DNA of 64,000 nt from Clostridium sp. 1001271st1 H5 (GTDB lineage: Bacteria > Bacillota > Clostridia > Lachnospirales > Lachnospiraceae). Below, one piece after another: positions 28,612 to 37,238 of this stretch (its first letter is position 1; every line of letters begins with the position of its first letter). The position numbers and the translations under genes were made by a program. Where the stretch lies: NCBI RefSeq assembly GCF_005845215.1, contig NZ_SPHO01000004.1, positions 186,001-250,000 of the forward strand, read 5' to 3'. The notes beneath the pieces were generated by a model that did no database searches, was not told where the DNA came from, and saw nothing but the letters and a program-made list of their open reading frames with translations.

Positions 28612-29925
28612 CTAACGGTTTGCCAGTTCCTCCGTGATTTCCTCCCATGTTATGCCGCGGTCCGCCATGAGCACCATCATGTGGTAGAGAAAATCAGAAA
28701 TCTCATATTTGATTTCTTCCGGATTGGGATTCTTGGCCGCTATGACGATTTCCGTGGCCTCCTCCCCCAGCTTCTTAAGTATTTTATCGATTCCCTTGTC
28801 AAACAGATAATTGGTGTAGGAGCCTTCCTTGGGATGCTCCTTACGGTCCAGTATGACCCCAAATACCTCCTCAAATACCTTTAACGGATTGGTTTCCTTA
28901 TATTCCTTCTCCGCCAGGGTGGTAAAGAAGCAGGACCGGTTCCCTGTATGGCAGGCAGCTCCCACCTGCTTCACCGTTGCCAGGATGGTGTCATTATCAC
29001 AGTCAATCTTCAGGGATTTTACATACTGGAAGTGACCGCTTGTCTCGCCCTTGAGCCACAGCTTCTGCCGGCTCCTGCTGTAATAGGTCATCCTTCCGGA
29101 CGCCAGCGTGGCCTGGAATGATTCCTCATTCATATAGGCCATCATCAGCACCTCCATGGTCTTATAGTCCTGGACAATGACAGGCATAAGCCCGCCGCTC
29201 CCCAGCTTGAAGTCCTTCCATTCCACAGAGCTCTCAAAGGTGTCCGTGACAATTCCGGCACCTTTTAAAATCTGCTTCAGCTCCATCACCTTGTCCACAG
29301 AGTCCTCGGCCAGGGTCAGCACAGCGCCTTCCACCTGGGGACAGCCCAGGCTCAGCTTCAAATCCCCTGCCATCTCCTGGACGCTTTCATGCCCGCCGCA
29401 GAAAATAAGGCTTCTGCAGGATATCTCGCCGATTTCCCCCAGCTCAGCCAGGGAAGGAACCGGTCCTGAAGCCCTGCATATCATCACGGATGCACCCAGC
29501 TGAATGTATTCCTCCACCCGGTTCAGATAGGACAGGTCCGGCATATAGGCATATATCTTTTCACTGCCAAACCGGTCCGCTGCCTCCTTCATCATATCCA
29601 CATTGTCTTCATAGCTCACATCCAGGAATACGGCGCTGGCCCCTGCATAGAGATATTTCTTCACATCCTCCAGACGCCTGATTCGTCCTCCTGCCAGTAT
29701 GGGTTCGTCCACAGTACGGGCTGTTTCCTTGATAGCGCCGATAACAGCCTCATGGTCCTCATCTGAAAAAGAACGGTCGCAGATAAATATTTCATCCGCC
29801 CCATTGTCACAGGCTGTCCTGGCAAGGTCTTCCAGCCTGCCCTCATACTCAAGCTTTCCGTTCCAGGAAAATGTCTTTCCATTCCTGTAACCAAATCCCA
29901 TAATCAGCTTCTTGCAATCAGTCAT
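28612..29925 (-). CDS. hisIE: HisIE with extra N-terminal HisA/HisF-like barrel domain
   Basis: The 437-residue protein joins three parts. Residues about 1-225 look like a HisA/HisF-type (beta-alpha)8 barrel ([36 protein letters not shown] strands), but the N-terminal catalytic Asp of HisF (in CLDV) is replaced by GFGYRNG and the second Asp region is altered. Residues about 235-340 are phosphoribosyl-AMP cyclohydrolase ([17 protein letters not shown] zinc site). Residues about 350-437 are phosphoribosyl-ATP pyrophosphatase ([16 protein letters not shown]). It performs steps 2 and 3 of histidine synthesis; the barrel may be structural. GGAGAG precedes ATG 29925. hisA lies 26 bp upstream. Confidence 0.9.
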   Translation of the reverse strand: MTDCKKLIMGFGYRNGKTFSWNGKLEYEGRLEDLARTACDNGADEIFICDRSFSDEDHEAVIGAIKETARTVDEPILAGGRIRRLEDVKKYLYAGASAVFLDVSYEDNVDMMKEAADRFGSEKIYAYMPDLSYLNRVEEYIQLGASVMICRASGPVPSLAELGEIGEISCRSLIFCGGHESVQEMAGDLKLSLGCPQVEGAVLTLAEDSVDKVMELKQILKGAGIVTDTFESSVEWKDFKLGSGGLMPVIVQDYKTMEVLMMAYMNEESFQATLASGRMTYYSRSRQKLWLKGETSGHFQYVKSLKIDCDNDTILATVKQVGAACHTGNRSCFFTTLAEKEYKETNPLKVFEEVFGVILDRKEHPKEGSYTNYLFDKGIDKILKKLGEEATEIVIAAKNPNPEEIKYEISDFLYHMMVLMADRGITWEEITEELANR

Positions 29926-29951
29926 TTAAATCTCTCCATTTTCTCTGGTAC

Positions 29952-30671
29952 TTAAGCCTCATAAAGCTTCACGGCCTCGGCAAGGTCAATCCGGTTCTCA
30001 TAGAGGGCCTTTCCGATAATGGCTCCCCTGATACCCGCCTCATGAAGGCGTTTTAAATCCTCCATACAGGATACCCCGCCGGAGGCTATGATGTCAAGTC
30101 CTGTATCCTCTGTAAGCTTCCTTGTGGCCTCCACATTGGGGCCTGACAGCATGCCGTCCCTGGATATGTCGGTATAGACAATGTGCTTGACGCCATATTC
30201 CTTCATGATAAGGCACAGGCTGGAGGCGGTGAGGGCGCTGACTTTCTCCCATCCCTCCACGGCCACCATGCCGTCCCTGGCATCCACCCCGGCCACAATG
30301 GCATCCTCGCCGTATTCCTTTACCATATCCCTGAGGAATTCCGGGTGTTCCGCTGCCTTGGTTCCGATGATAACACGCCTGACCCCAAGGCCCAGCATAC
30401 GCTCCACCGCTTCCCCGGAACGGATGCCGCCCCCAAGCTCAATGGGGATGGAGATTGTTTCCGCAATCCTCCGTATGGCCTCCTCATTGACGGAATAACC
30501 TGCCAGCGCGCCGTCCAGGTCCACCAGGTGCAGGAAGGACGCACCCTTCTCCTGCCAGTAAGCAGCCACCTTTTCCGGGGCGTCCGAGTATATGGTGATA
30601 TCCTTAAATGCCCCCTGTCTTAACCGGACACACTGTCCGTTCTTCATATCGATTGCCGGATATAACTGCAT
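29952..30671 (-). CDS. hisA: Phosphoribosylformimino-AICAR-P isomerase HisA
   Basis: HisA isomerises ProFAR to PRFAR, the fourth step of histidine synthesis. The 239-residue barrel has the family start LYPAIDMKNGQCVRLRQG (catalytic Asp in AIDMK), LHLVDLDGA, ELGGGIRSGE, VIIGTKA, VAGVDARDG, YTDISRDGML (second catalytic Asp) and ASGGVSCMEDL with GAIIGKALYE. GAGGAG lies 6 nt before ATG 30671. It follows the membrane protein gene by 12 bp. hisF and hisH are not in this window. Confidence 0.95.
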   Translation of the reverse strand: MQLYPAIDMKNGQCVRLRQGAFKDITIYSDAPEKVAAYWQEKGASFLHLVDLDGALAGYSVNEEAIRRIAETISIPIELGGGIRSGEAVERMLGLGVRRVIIGTKAAEHPEFLRDMVKEYGEDAIVAGVDARDGMVAVEGWEKVSALTASSLCLIMKEYGVKHIVYTDISRDGMLSGPNVEATRKLTEDTGLDIIASGGVSCMEDLKRLHEAGIRGAIIGKALYENRIDLAEAVKLYEA

Positions 30672-30683
30672 ATGAATCTCCTC

Positions 30684-31676
30684 TTATTCTGTTATTTTCT
30701 CCATGTCTCCATGCTCCGGGGACAAGGAACATCCCTGCATCCCAATCCGCCGGTTAATCTCCCCGGCAAGCGCGGCTCCATACGTCCTGCACTTTTGCCC
30801 TGCTGCCAGGATATGGGCAATCCCGTCCTCTGTCACCCCGATGACCATGCCTGAGCTGTATTCCGCCTGCTGCAGCCGGGCATAGGACACTGCCTCAAAC
30901 TGATATGAGGCGGAAATGATGAAATGTTCCGTGAGATATACCCTCATACCCTTTATATACGCTCCGGCTCCTGCCAGCTCCCTGTCCGCTTCCGCCAGTT
31001 CTTCATAACGCCCTGCCAGCCGCCTGTCCTGGCCCTTCAGTCTCCTGCGGTATAAGATACCGCAGAAAACAGCTCCTGCCAGAAGGACTGCCGGTACCGC
31101 ATAAAACAGCAGCCCCATGGGATACTGCTCCAGAAATGTCCTGGGCTCTGCATCCAGATAATAGTTTCCAACAATACCCGACATTTCCTCCATGGTCATG
31201 GGAATCTGGGTTTCCTCCCACATCAGGCTGTAGGATTCCCTTGCATATCCCATAAGCTCTGACTGAATGGGTTCCCCAAATCCATAGACATCCACAGGGG
31301 CCGGCGGCTCCAGAAGACCATCGCTGTACGTGTATTCCATCAGCTCCTTCAGATTTTCCGGCAGCTCCCCTTTCATAGAAATAATATAGGGGCGGAACAT
31401 GAAATCAAACCCAAAATAGTACTGTTTTTTGCTCTTTACATGCTCCACAAAGCTGTCTGTCAGATACTGGAGCCGGACATAGCTGTACCCCTCCGGCCCG
31501 GAGACATCAAAGAGAACCGGAGCAGCCAGCTCCTCCTCATAATTTTGTACGGCCACCCTCTCCAGGAAAAAGCCGGACAATGCCGCCGACAATCCCAGAA
31601 TCAGGCACAGGACCAGGGCATAGAGCCGTATATCCAGATAACGGAGCATTGTCATCTTCCGGGACAGGGAGGGCAT
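30684..31676 (-). CDS. Unrecognised two-TM membrane protein inside the his operon
   Basis: A 330-residue protein with membrane segments at about residues 15-36 and 185-208. Between them lie 150 residues that should face outside; the C-terminal 120 residues would be cytoplasmic (MRVYLTEHFIISASYQFEAV, EDGIAHILAAGQKC). No known His enzyme matches. ATG 31676 is used because the frame otherwise extends into hisB; its ribosome site is weak, and ATG 31655 is an alternative. It starts 10 bp after the hisB stop and ends 12 bp before hisA, so it is embedded in the operon. Codon use looks like its neighbours. The role is unknown. Confidence 0.7.
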   Translation of the reverse strand: MPSLSRKMTMLRYLDIRLYALVLCLILGLSAALSGFFLERVAVQNYEEELAAPVLFDVSGPEGYSYVRLQYLTDSFVEHVKSKKQYYFGFDFMFRPYIISMKGELPENLKELMEYTYSDGLLEPPAPVDVYGFGEPIQSELMGYARESYSLMWEETQIPMTMEEMSGIVGNYYLDAEPRTFLEQYPMGLLFYAVPAVLLAGAVFCGILYRRRLKGQDRRLAGRYEELAEADRELAGAGAYIKGMRVYLTEHFIISASYQFEAVSYARLQQAEYSSGMVIGVTEDGIAHILAAGQKCRTYGAALAGEINRRIGMQGCSLSPEHGDMEKITE

Positions 31677-31686
31677 ACCGCCCACG

Positions 31687-32274
31687 CTACAGGCTCCCCT
31701 TGGTGGAAAGCACGCCCGACAGACGGGGTTCCGCCGCAGCCGCGCCGTCCAGGGCCTTGGCAAATGCCTTGAAGGCAGCCTCAATGATATGGTGGTTGTT
31801 ACTCCCTGAAAGCTGCTTTAAATGAAGGTTCATCTCTGCTCCATAGGAGACAGCGTAAAAGAATTCCCGTACCATTTCAGTCTCCAAATCCCCCACCTTT
31901 TCCCGGTCCAGAACCAAATCGTAAACCAGGTACGGCCTGCCGCAAAGGTCCAGGGCGCAGAGCACCAGGGATTCATCCATGGGCAGGATTTGGGAGCCGT
32001 AGCGCACAATGCCCTTCTTGTCCCCCACTGCTCTGCGGATGGCCTGCCCCAGCACGATTCCCGTATCCTCGATGGTGTGGTGGGTATCCACATCCAAATC
32101 TCCTTTGACCGTAAGCTCCAGGTCAAAAAAGCCATGGCGGGCAAAGCTGTTTAACATATGGTCAAAAAAACCTATGCCTGTGCTTATGTTTCCTTTACCG
32201 GAACCATCCAGGTTAAGGGTCATGGATATCTGCGTCTCATTGGTGTCCCGGGTAATGGATGCAATCCGTTCCAT
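31687..32274 (-). CDS. hisB: Imidazoleglycerol-phosphate dehydratase HisB
   Basis: HisB dehydrates IGP to imidazole acetol phosphate using a manganese cluster. The 195-residue protein is monofunctional and of usual length. Motifs: ITRDTNETQI, GIGFFDHMLNSFARHG, DLDVDTHHTIEDTGIVLGQAI, the second His set GSNNHHIIEAAFKAFA. ATG 32274 is preferred to ATG 32283 because the latter has GGGAGG only one base away; 32274 has it at 10 nt and gives the family length. hisD ends 15 bp upstream. Confidence 0.95.
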   Translation of the reverse strand: MERIASITRDTNETQISMTLNLDGSGKGNISTGIGFFDHMLNSFARHGFFDLELTVKGDLDVDTHHTIEDTGIVLGQAIRRAVGDKKGIVRYGSQILPMDESLVLCALDLCGRPYLVYDLVLDREKVGDLETEMVREFFYAVSYGAEMNLHLKQLSGSNNHHIIEAAFKAFAKALDGAAAAEPRLSGVLSTKGSL

Positions 32275-32289
32275 ATTCGTCATACCTCC

Positions 32290-33582
32290 CTACTGTTCAA
32301 AACGCACTCTGACGGAATTTGCATGGGCTGTCAGGTGCTCTGACTCGGCAAATGCCTCTATGTCCTTATGGGCCGCCTCAAGGGCCTCCCTGGAATAATA
32401 GATGATGCTGGATTTCTTGATGAAATCATCCACGCCAAGGGGCGAGAAGAACTTAGCCGTCCCGTTGGTGGGCAGGATGTGGTTCGGGCCTGCAAAGTAA
32501 TCTCCCAAAGGCTCCGAACTGTACTCCCCGATAAAGATGGCGCCTGCGTTCTGAATCCTGGTCATGACCTCAAAGGGGTTTCTGGTCACGATTTCCATGT
32601 GCTCCGGCGCAATGCTGTTGGCTGTCTCCACTGCCTTTTCCATGGATTCGGCCACCAGGATATAACCGTAATTTTCCAGGGACTTTCTTATAATATCACT
32701 GCGTGACAGCACCTTCAGGAAGCCATCCACCTCATCTGACACCTTTACCGCCAGTTCCATGCTGGTGGTTACCAGAATGGAGGATGCCAGCTCATCGTGT
32801 TCGGCCTGGCTTAAAAGGTCGGCTGCCACAAAGCGCGGGTTGGCGCTGTCGTCGGCAATCACCAGGATTTCGCTGGGGCCTGCTATGCTGTCAATGCTTA
32901 CATGGCCATAGACAGCCTTTTTTGCCAGTGCAACAAAGATATTGCCCGGACCCACGATTTTATTCACCCTGGGAATGGAGGCCGTGCCAAAAGCCAGGGC
33001 AGCCACTGCCTGGGCCCCGCCTGCCTTATAGACCTCTGTGGCCCCTGCCATGTGGGCCGCTGTCAGGGTCACCGGATTCACCTTTCCGTCCTTTCCCGGC
33101 GGCGTCACCATGGCGATGCGCTTCACTCCCGCCACCCCGGCCGGGATAATGTTCATCAGAACAGAGGACGGATAAGCCGCCTTGCCGCCCGGCACATAAA
33201 CACCCACACTCTCTAAGGCAGTCACCTTCTGGCCCAGGATGGTACCGTCGGGCTGGGCATCAAACCAGCTGTTCTGCCTCTGTTTTTCGTGATAACGGCG
33301 GATATTGTCCATGGACCTCTCCATGACGTTCAAAAGGTCCGGCTCCACCTGTTTCATGGCCTCATCGATTTCCTCCTGTGTCACCCGTATGCTGTCCGCA
33401 TCCAGCGACGCACCGTCAAACTGCTTTGTATACTCGAACAGCGCCTCATCTCCCCTGGCCTTCACATCGTCCACAATGGCCTGGACGGTCTGGGTATAGC
33501 TGTCGTAATGATTGGGGTCCCGCTTTAACATGTCCGCCAGAATATTTTCCATGGACTTATTGTCTAATGTCACGATTCTCAT
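32290..33582 (-). CDS. hisD: Histidinol dehydrogenase HisD
   Basis: HisD oxidises histidinol to histidine in two NAD-dependent steps at a zinc site. The 430-residue length is normal. Motifs: VGVYVPGGKAAYPSSVLMN, KIVGPGNIFVALAKKAVYG, DSIAGPSEILVIAD, LLSQAEHDELA (zinc His and catalytic region), IAPEHMEI and the end GPNHILPTNGTAKF. GGAGG lies about 9 nt before ATG 33582. It lies 22 bp after hisG. Confidence 0.95.
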   Translation of the reverse strand: MRIVTLDNKSMENILADMLKRDPNHYDSYTQTVQAIVDDVKARGDEALFEYTKQFDGASLDADSIRVTQEEIDEAMKQVEPDLLNVMERSMDNIRRYHEKQRQNSWFDAQPDGTILGQKVTALESVGVYVPGGKAAYPSSVLMNIIPAGVAGVKRIAMVTPPGKDGKVNPVTLTAAHMAGATEVYKAGGAQAVAALAFGTASIPRVNKIVGPGNIFVALAKKAVYGHVSIDSIAGPSEILVIADDSANPRFVAADLLSQAEHDELASSILVTTSMELAVKVSDEVDGFLKVLSRSDIIRKSLENYGYILVAESMEKAVETANSIAPEHMEIVTRNPFEVMTRIQNAGAIFIGEYSSEPLGDYFAGPNHILPTNGTAKFFSPLGVDDFIKKSSIIYYSREALEAAHKDIEAFAESEHLTAHANSVRVRFEQ

Positions 33583-33604
33583 GTCTTACATTCCTCCGTT
33601 TTCC

Positions 33605-34258
33605 TTACTTCTTTGCATGCTCCTTAAGGTATGCCTGGAATTTCTTGATTATGGCCGTGATGCGTTCATTTTCAGTCTTCATGCTCACCTGGTTCACCAC
33701 CATCCTGGCGGACAGGCTGCACACTTCCTCCAGCACCATAAGCCCGTTCTCACGCAGGGTGGAACCTGTCTCCACGATATCCACGATTACCTCGGACAAT
33801 CCCACAATGGGGGCCAGCTCAATGGAGCCGTTGAGCTTGATGATTTCCACGGTCTGGTACTTCTGGTTGTAAAAATAATCCTTTGCTATGTTAGGGTACT
33901 TGGTGGCCACCCGGATTAGCTCATGGTGTTCCAGCCGTTCCCTGGCTGATTCGGGTCCGCAGACACACATCCTGCACTTTCCCATGCCAAGGTCCATAAC
34001 CTCGTAGAGCTTGCGGCCCTCCTCCAGTATGGTATCCCTTCCCACAATGCCGATGTCTGCCGCCCCGTATTCCACGTATGTAGGCACATCATTGGCCTTT
34101 GCAAGGAAAAACCGGACTCCCAGGTCCTCGTTTACAAAGATAAGCTTTCTGGACGCCTTATCCTTCATCTCATCGCAGGAAATGCCGATTGCCTCAAACA
34201 TCTCCATTGCTTTGTTCGCAAGCCTTCCTTTGGCTAGCGCTATGGTCAAATATCTCAT
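33605..34258 (-). CDS. hisG: ATP phosphoribosyltransferase catalytic subunit HisG (short form)
   Basis: HisG joins ATP and PRPP, the committed step of histidine synthesis. At 217 residues it is the short form, which lacks the C-terminal regulatory domain and needs HisZ, coded just upstream. Motifs: [37 protein letters not shown], the PRPP loop region [18 protein letters not shown] 34258 has only a moderate ribosome site (GGGAGG 12 nt upstream). hisZ ends 23 bp upstream. Confidence 0.95.
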   Translation of the reverse strand: MRYLTIALAKGRLANKAMEMFEAIGISCDEMKDKASRKLIFVNEDLGVRFFLAKANDVPTYVEYGAADIGIVGRDTILEEGRKLYEVMDLGMGKCRMCVCGPESARERLEHHELIRVATKYPNIAKDYFYNQKYQTVEIIKLNGSIELAPIVGLSEVIVDIVETGSTLRENGLMVLEEVCSLSARMVVNQVSMKTENERITAIIKKFQAYLKEHAKK

Positions 34259-34281
34259 CTTTCTTCACGGCCTCCCTGCAT

Positions 34282-35547
34282 TTACTCGTAAGCGGTGATG
34301 GGTATCTGGTCCATATTCCCGTTCACCGTATCCATGGCTGTCACTGTGGTCCCATCCCCCTTAAGGTACAGGACATTGCGCATGCCCCGCTGCACTGCCA
34401 TGGCCTTGTAATCCTCCACCGGCACCAGTTCCTTTTTCTTCATGGACTGGACAGCCATCCCCCTGTCCCTGAAATAGCTGCCCAGCCACAGGGCCTGGTC
34501 CCTGGCCGATGTCTCATAGAGTATCACCGTATTCACCAGCGTCACCGGAACATCAATCTGCTGCCTGGAAAGGGCTGCCATCAGCTGGTCCACCACAATC
34601 ACAAATCCCACCGCGGGCGTATCCTTCCCAAACTGCACCAGCAGCTTGTCATACCGGCCTCCGGTGACAATATAATCCCCGGTTCCATAGGTATAGGCCT
34701 TGAAAATGATTCCCGTATAATACTGGTATTTGCTGAGCATACCCAGGTCGTAGGACACATAGGCTTCCAGCCCCCTGCTCTCCAGAATGGAGTGGACCTT
34801 CTCCAGCCTCTCAATGGCAGCCAGGGCTGCGGGATTGGAGGTAAGCTTCTTTGCCTCCTGCATCTGCTCCAGGGAGCCAAACAGTTCCGGCAGCTTCAGA
34901 AATGCCTGTTTAAGCCCCTCGTCCATGGGCTGGTTCTTAAGCAGCCCCTCCACAGCAAAATAGTTTTTATTTTCAATGTACTGGTTCAGCTCCTCCTCCA
35001 CATCCTCTTCCAGTCCGGCCTCCTTAAGAAGGCTCCTGTAAAATGCCACCTGTCCCAGTTCCACCTGGAACTCCTTAAGTCCTGCCTGCCTTAAGCTGTC
35101 AATGACCATGGCTATCATCTCGGCATCCGCGTCCTCGGAATCATCCCCTATCAGCTCAGCCCCTGTTTCGGCCCGTTCCTTAAGGCGTCCCTGGTAGCTG
35201 CTGTTATTCTTAAAGGTGCGTTCCAGATAGCACAGCCGCAAGGGCATATCATCGTCCATAAAATACTTGGCAACGCAGCGGGCAACAGCCGGTGTCATAT
35301 CCGGCCTCAGCACCAGGGTGTTGTTATCCCTGTCAAAGAACTTAAACATCTCCCTGTCCGGCACGCTTCCCCTGTCCTTGCTGAAAATATCAAAATATTC
35401 AAAACTCGGAGTCTGGATATGCTCATATCCGTACAGGTAAAAGGTATCCAGAATCTTTTCCTGAACTGCCAGCTTCTTCCTGCATTCCCCGTTATAACTG
35501 TCCTTTACGCCCTCCGGCGTATGAATCAACCGATTATTCCCTGCCAT
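34282..35547 (-). CDS. hisZ: ATP phosphoribosyltransferase regulatory subunit HisZ
   Basis: HisZ is a class II histidyl-tRNA synthetase paralogue that activates short HisG and mediates histidine feedback. The 421-residue protein shows the synthetase-type motifs HTPEGVKDSY, IQTPSFEYFDIFS, FKFFDRDNNTLVLRPDMTPAVAR and RLCYLERTFK, without a C-terminal anticodon domain of normal HisRS. First gene of the his operon; ATG 35547 has AGGCAGGGAA upstream. The 5' leader of about 80 nt is too short for a T-box. Confidence 0.9.
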   Translation of the reverse strand: MAGNNRLIHTPEGVKDSYNGECRKKLAVQEKILDTFYLYGYEHIQTPSFEYFDIFSKDRGSVPDREMFKFFDRDNNTLVLRPDMTPAVARCVAKYFMDDDMPLRLCYLERTFKNNSSYQGRLKERAETGAELIGDDSEDADAEMIAMVIDSLRQAGLKEFQVELGQVAFYRSLLKEAGLEEDVEEELNQYIENKNYFAVEGLLKNQPMDEGLKQAFLKLPELFGSLEQMQEAKKLTSNPAALAAIERLEKVHSILESRGLEAYVSYDLGMLSKYQYYTGIIFKAYTYGTGDYIVTGGRYDKLLVQFGKDTPAVGFVIVVDQLMAALSRQQIDVPVTLVNTVILYETSARDQALWLGSYFRDRGMAVQSMKKKELVPVEDYKAMAVQRGMRNVLYLKGDGTTVTAMDTVNGNMDQIPITAYE

Positions 35548-35636
35548 CCCGTTCCCTGCCTTTATGCTTTTTCGTCCACTTTCACCCTTGTTTACTTTCC
35601 TATGGTAAAGTGCTAATTCATTAACGTGATTGTTCC

Positions 35637-35665
35637 ATTATAGAAGAAATTCATGGGGCTGTCAA
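35637..35665 (-). promoter_or_regulatory. Consensus promoter of the his operon
   Basis: On the minus strand TTGACA (35660-35665) and TATAAT (35637-35642) are both perfect with a 17-nt spacer. The -35 box overlaps the recU stop codon (35662-35664). The mRNA would start near 35630. Confidence 0.85.
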
Positions 35666-36195
35666 TCAGATTTTTCCAGGTCTTTTTGTATTTCCTCCAG
35701 ATAGTGTACCAGAAAGCCTGCGTGGGAACGGACCCGCCAGCTCTTGTCCACCTCATCGTAGGTAAAGCTCTTTCTCCCCCCGTCCTCCATCCGCTTCCAG
35801 AATCCTTCTATCTGCTCAAAAGGCAGATAATATATCTCGTCCAGGCCGGTAAAATAGAGAATAATAAATGCAATGCCGCCCTGTTCCTTAAATTCCCGCA
35901 TGAACTCAATCTGGTGGGGATGGATGTTCTGAAGAGGAAATGTCTTTACCGCGCATTCCTTTGCATCAAAACACACCGGAATCCCCTGTACAGCCCCGAT
36001 ATAGTCCACTGTACTCTTCTGGTCAAAATAGGCCAGGGTGATGTGGCGGCTGGATTTATCAATTTCTATGGGAGTAATGGGAGTCGGTATCTTCTGTATC
36101 AGCGCCAGCTTCTTCTCCCTGTACATATCGTTGGTGTGGTTAATCAAATCTTCAAGGGTGGACCCCCTTAAGCCTCTGGAATTCCAGGTACCCAT
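35662..36195 (-). CDS. recU: Holliday junction resolvase RecU
   Basis: RecU cleaves Holliday junctions in Firmicute recombination and chromosome segregation. The 177-residue protein has the family blocks NSRGLRGSTLEDLINHTN, IQKIPTPITPI, FDQKSTVDYIG (metal-binding Asp), CFDAKECAVKTFPLQNIHPHQIEFM (catalytic Glu-x-Lys) and GGIAFIILYF. In Bacillus recU is next to ponA; here it stands alone upstream of the his operon. ATG 36195 has AAAGGA upstream. The promoter at 36255-36283 fits. Confidence 0.9.
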   Translation of the reverse strand: MGTWNSRGLRGSTLEDLINHTNDMYREKKLALIQKIPTPITPIEIDKSSRHITLAYFDQKSTVDYIGAVQGIPVCFDAKECAVKTFPLQNIHPHQIEFMREFKEQGGIAFIILYFTGLDEIYYLPFEQIEGFWKRMEDGGRKSFTYDEVDKSWRVRSHAGFLVHYLEEIQKDLEKSD

Positions 36196-36254
36196 GTCAT
36201 TTCATTCCTTTTTATGTATTTCAGATTGTATGTCTAAAGCCTGTACATTAGGTA

Positions 36255-36283
36255 AGTATATCAAAATCACGGAACTTTCACAA
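36255..36283 (-). promoter_or_regulatory. recU promoter
   Basis: On the minus strand TTGTGA (36278-36283) and TATACT (36255-36260) with a 17-nt spacer, about 60 nt before the recU ATG. Confidence 0.6.
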
Positions 36284-36329
36284 GCGTATTGCCCGGCCGG
36301 AAAAATATTTAAAAAGGATTTCAAATAGT

Positions 36330-36358
36330 TGAAAGGATTCTCCCCTGCCAATCGTATT
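36330..36358 (+). promoter_or_regulatory. Candidate ECF-type promoter of the His/Cys-rich protein-sigma-RsgI unit
   Basis: TGAAAG (36330-36335) and CGTATT (36353-36358) are 17 nt apart, similar to the TGAAAC/CGT pattern of many ECF sigma factors. No good sigma-A promoter is seen on this strand nearby. This would make the sigma factor autoregulated (inference). Confidence 0.4.
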
Positions 36359-36393
36359 AGTAATGAACCAATTAAAAAAGGAGATTGAAATAC

Positions 36394-36699
36394 ATGAAAA
36401 TCAGAACTATAATGACAGCAGCAGCCACAGGCATCCTGTTAACCGCAGCAGGAAGCAGCCTTGCATGGGGCGCTGACTGGACCTGTCCCAGAGGATATGC
36501 GGATTGTACGGATTATGAATACTGCAGGAGCCACGAACATGGTGACTGTGACGGCCACTGGACCGAGGACGGAGACTGGGTATGCCCGGACGGGAACCAT
36601 GGGCGCACATCTCCCTCCGGCGCCTCAGGATACGGCTGCCACAGCGGAAACGGGCATCATGGCGGACGCGGACGCGGCTGCGGTTCGCATCACAGATAG
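36394..36699 (+). CDS. Small exported His/Cys-rich protein
   Basis: A 101-residue protein with a clear signal peptide (about 1-26, ending SLAWGA). The mature part has nine Cys and ten His residues, including YCRSHEHGDCDGHW, CHSGNGHHGG and CGSHHR, so metal binding is likely. AAAAGGAG lies 10 nt upstream of ATG 36394. It is the first gene of a unit with an ECF sigma factor 44 bp downstream. I recognise no family; it may be the exported effector or a metal sink or sensor of the sigma/anti-sigma system. Confidence 0.7.
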   Translation: MKIRTIMTAAATGILLTAAGSSLAWGADWTCPRGYADCTDYEYCRSHEHGDCDGHWTEDGDWVCPDGNHGRTSPSGASGYGCHSGNGHHGGRGRGCGSHHR

Positions 36700-36743
36700 G
36701 AAAAAAGTACTGCAATGGGCAGTATCAGACACATGGAGCAGCT

Positions 36744-37238
36744 ATGCGGCAGGAATCAGATGTAGAGCAGACAATTGGACAATACGCGGATATGGTAAAA
36801 CATATCTGCTTTGTCTATATGAAAAATGAAAGTGACACAGAGGACGTGTTTCAGGATGTGTTTTTGAAATACGCCCTTTTTTCTGAACCCTTTGATTCTG
36901 AAGAACATAAAAAAGCATGGCTGATCCGGGTGTCCGTGAACCGGTGCAAAGATTTGCTGCGCAGCTTCTTCCGGACACACACCTGCTCCCTGGAAGAAGC
37001 CATGTCCATGGCTGACACGGAGCGGCCGGACCTGTCCCATGTGCTGGAATCCGTGATGAAGCTGCCCGGTAAATACAGAATCATTGTCTATCTGCATTAT
37101 TACCAGGGCTATTCAGCTGTGGAGATTGCTGGTATCCTACATAAAAACGTCAATACCATATATACACATCTGTCAAGAGCGAAAGCCGAGCTTAAAAAAA
37201 TGCTGGGAGGTGATGAGGGTGAAACAGAATATACATGA
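36744..37238 (+). CDS. ECF-type sigma factor
   Basis: A 164-residue sigma-70 family protein with region 2 (YADMVKHICFVYMKNESDTEDVFQDVFLKYA-like, about residues 10-75, including the helix that binds -10) and region 4 (LPGKYRIIVYLHYYQGYSAVEIAGILHKNVNTIYTHLSRAK-like, about 105-155). ATG 36744 follows GGAG by 5 nt. The frame upstream is open but antisense to nothing known and lacks sigma motifs. Its 3' end overlaps the RsgI-like gene by 20 bp. It probably transcribes its own operon. Confidence 0.9.
   Translation: MRQESDVEQTIGQYADMVKHICFVYMKNESDTEDVFQDVFLKYALFSEPFDSEEHKKAWLIRVSVNRCKDLLRSFFRTHTCSLEEAMSMADTERPDLSHVLESVMKLPGKYRIIVYLHYYQGYSAVEIAGILHKNVNTIYTHLSRAKAELKKMLGGDEGETEYT

Noticed and set aside
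35548..35636. Possible histidine T-box in the his leader
   Set aside because: The leader from the promoter to ATG 35547 is about 80 nt and lacks a T-box sequence or terminator pair.
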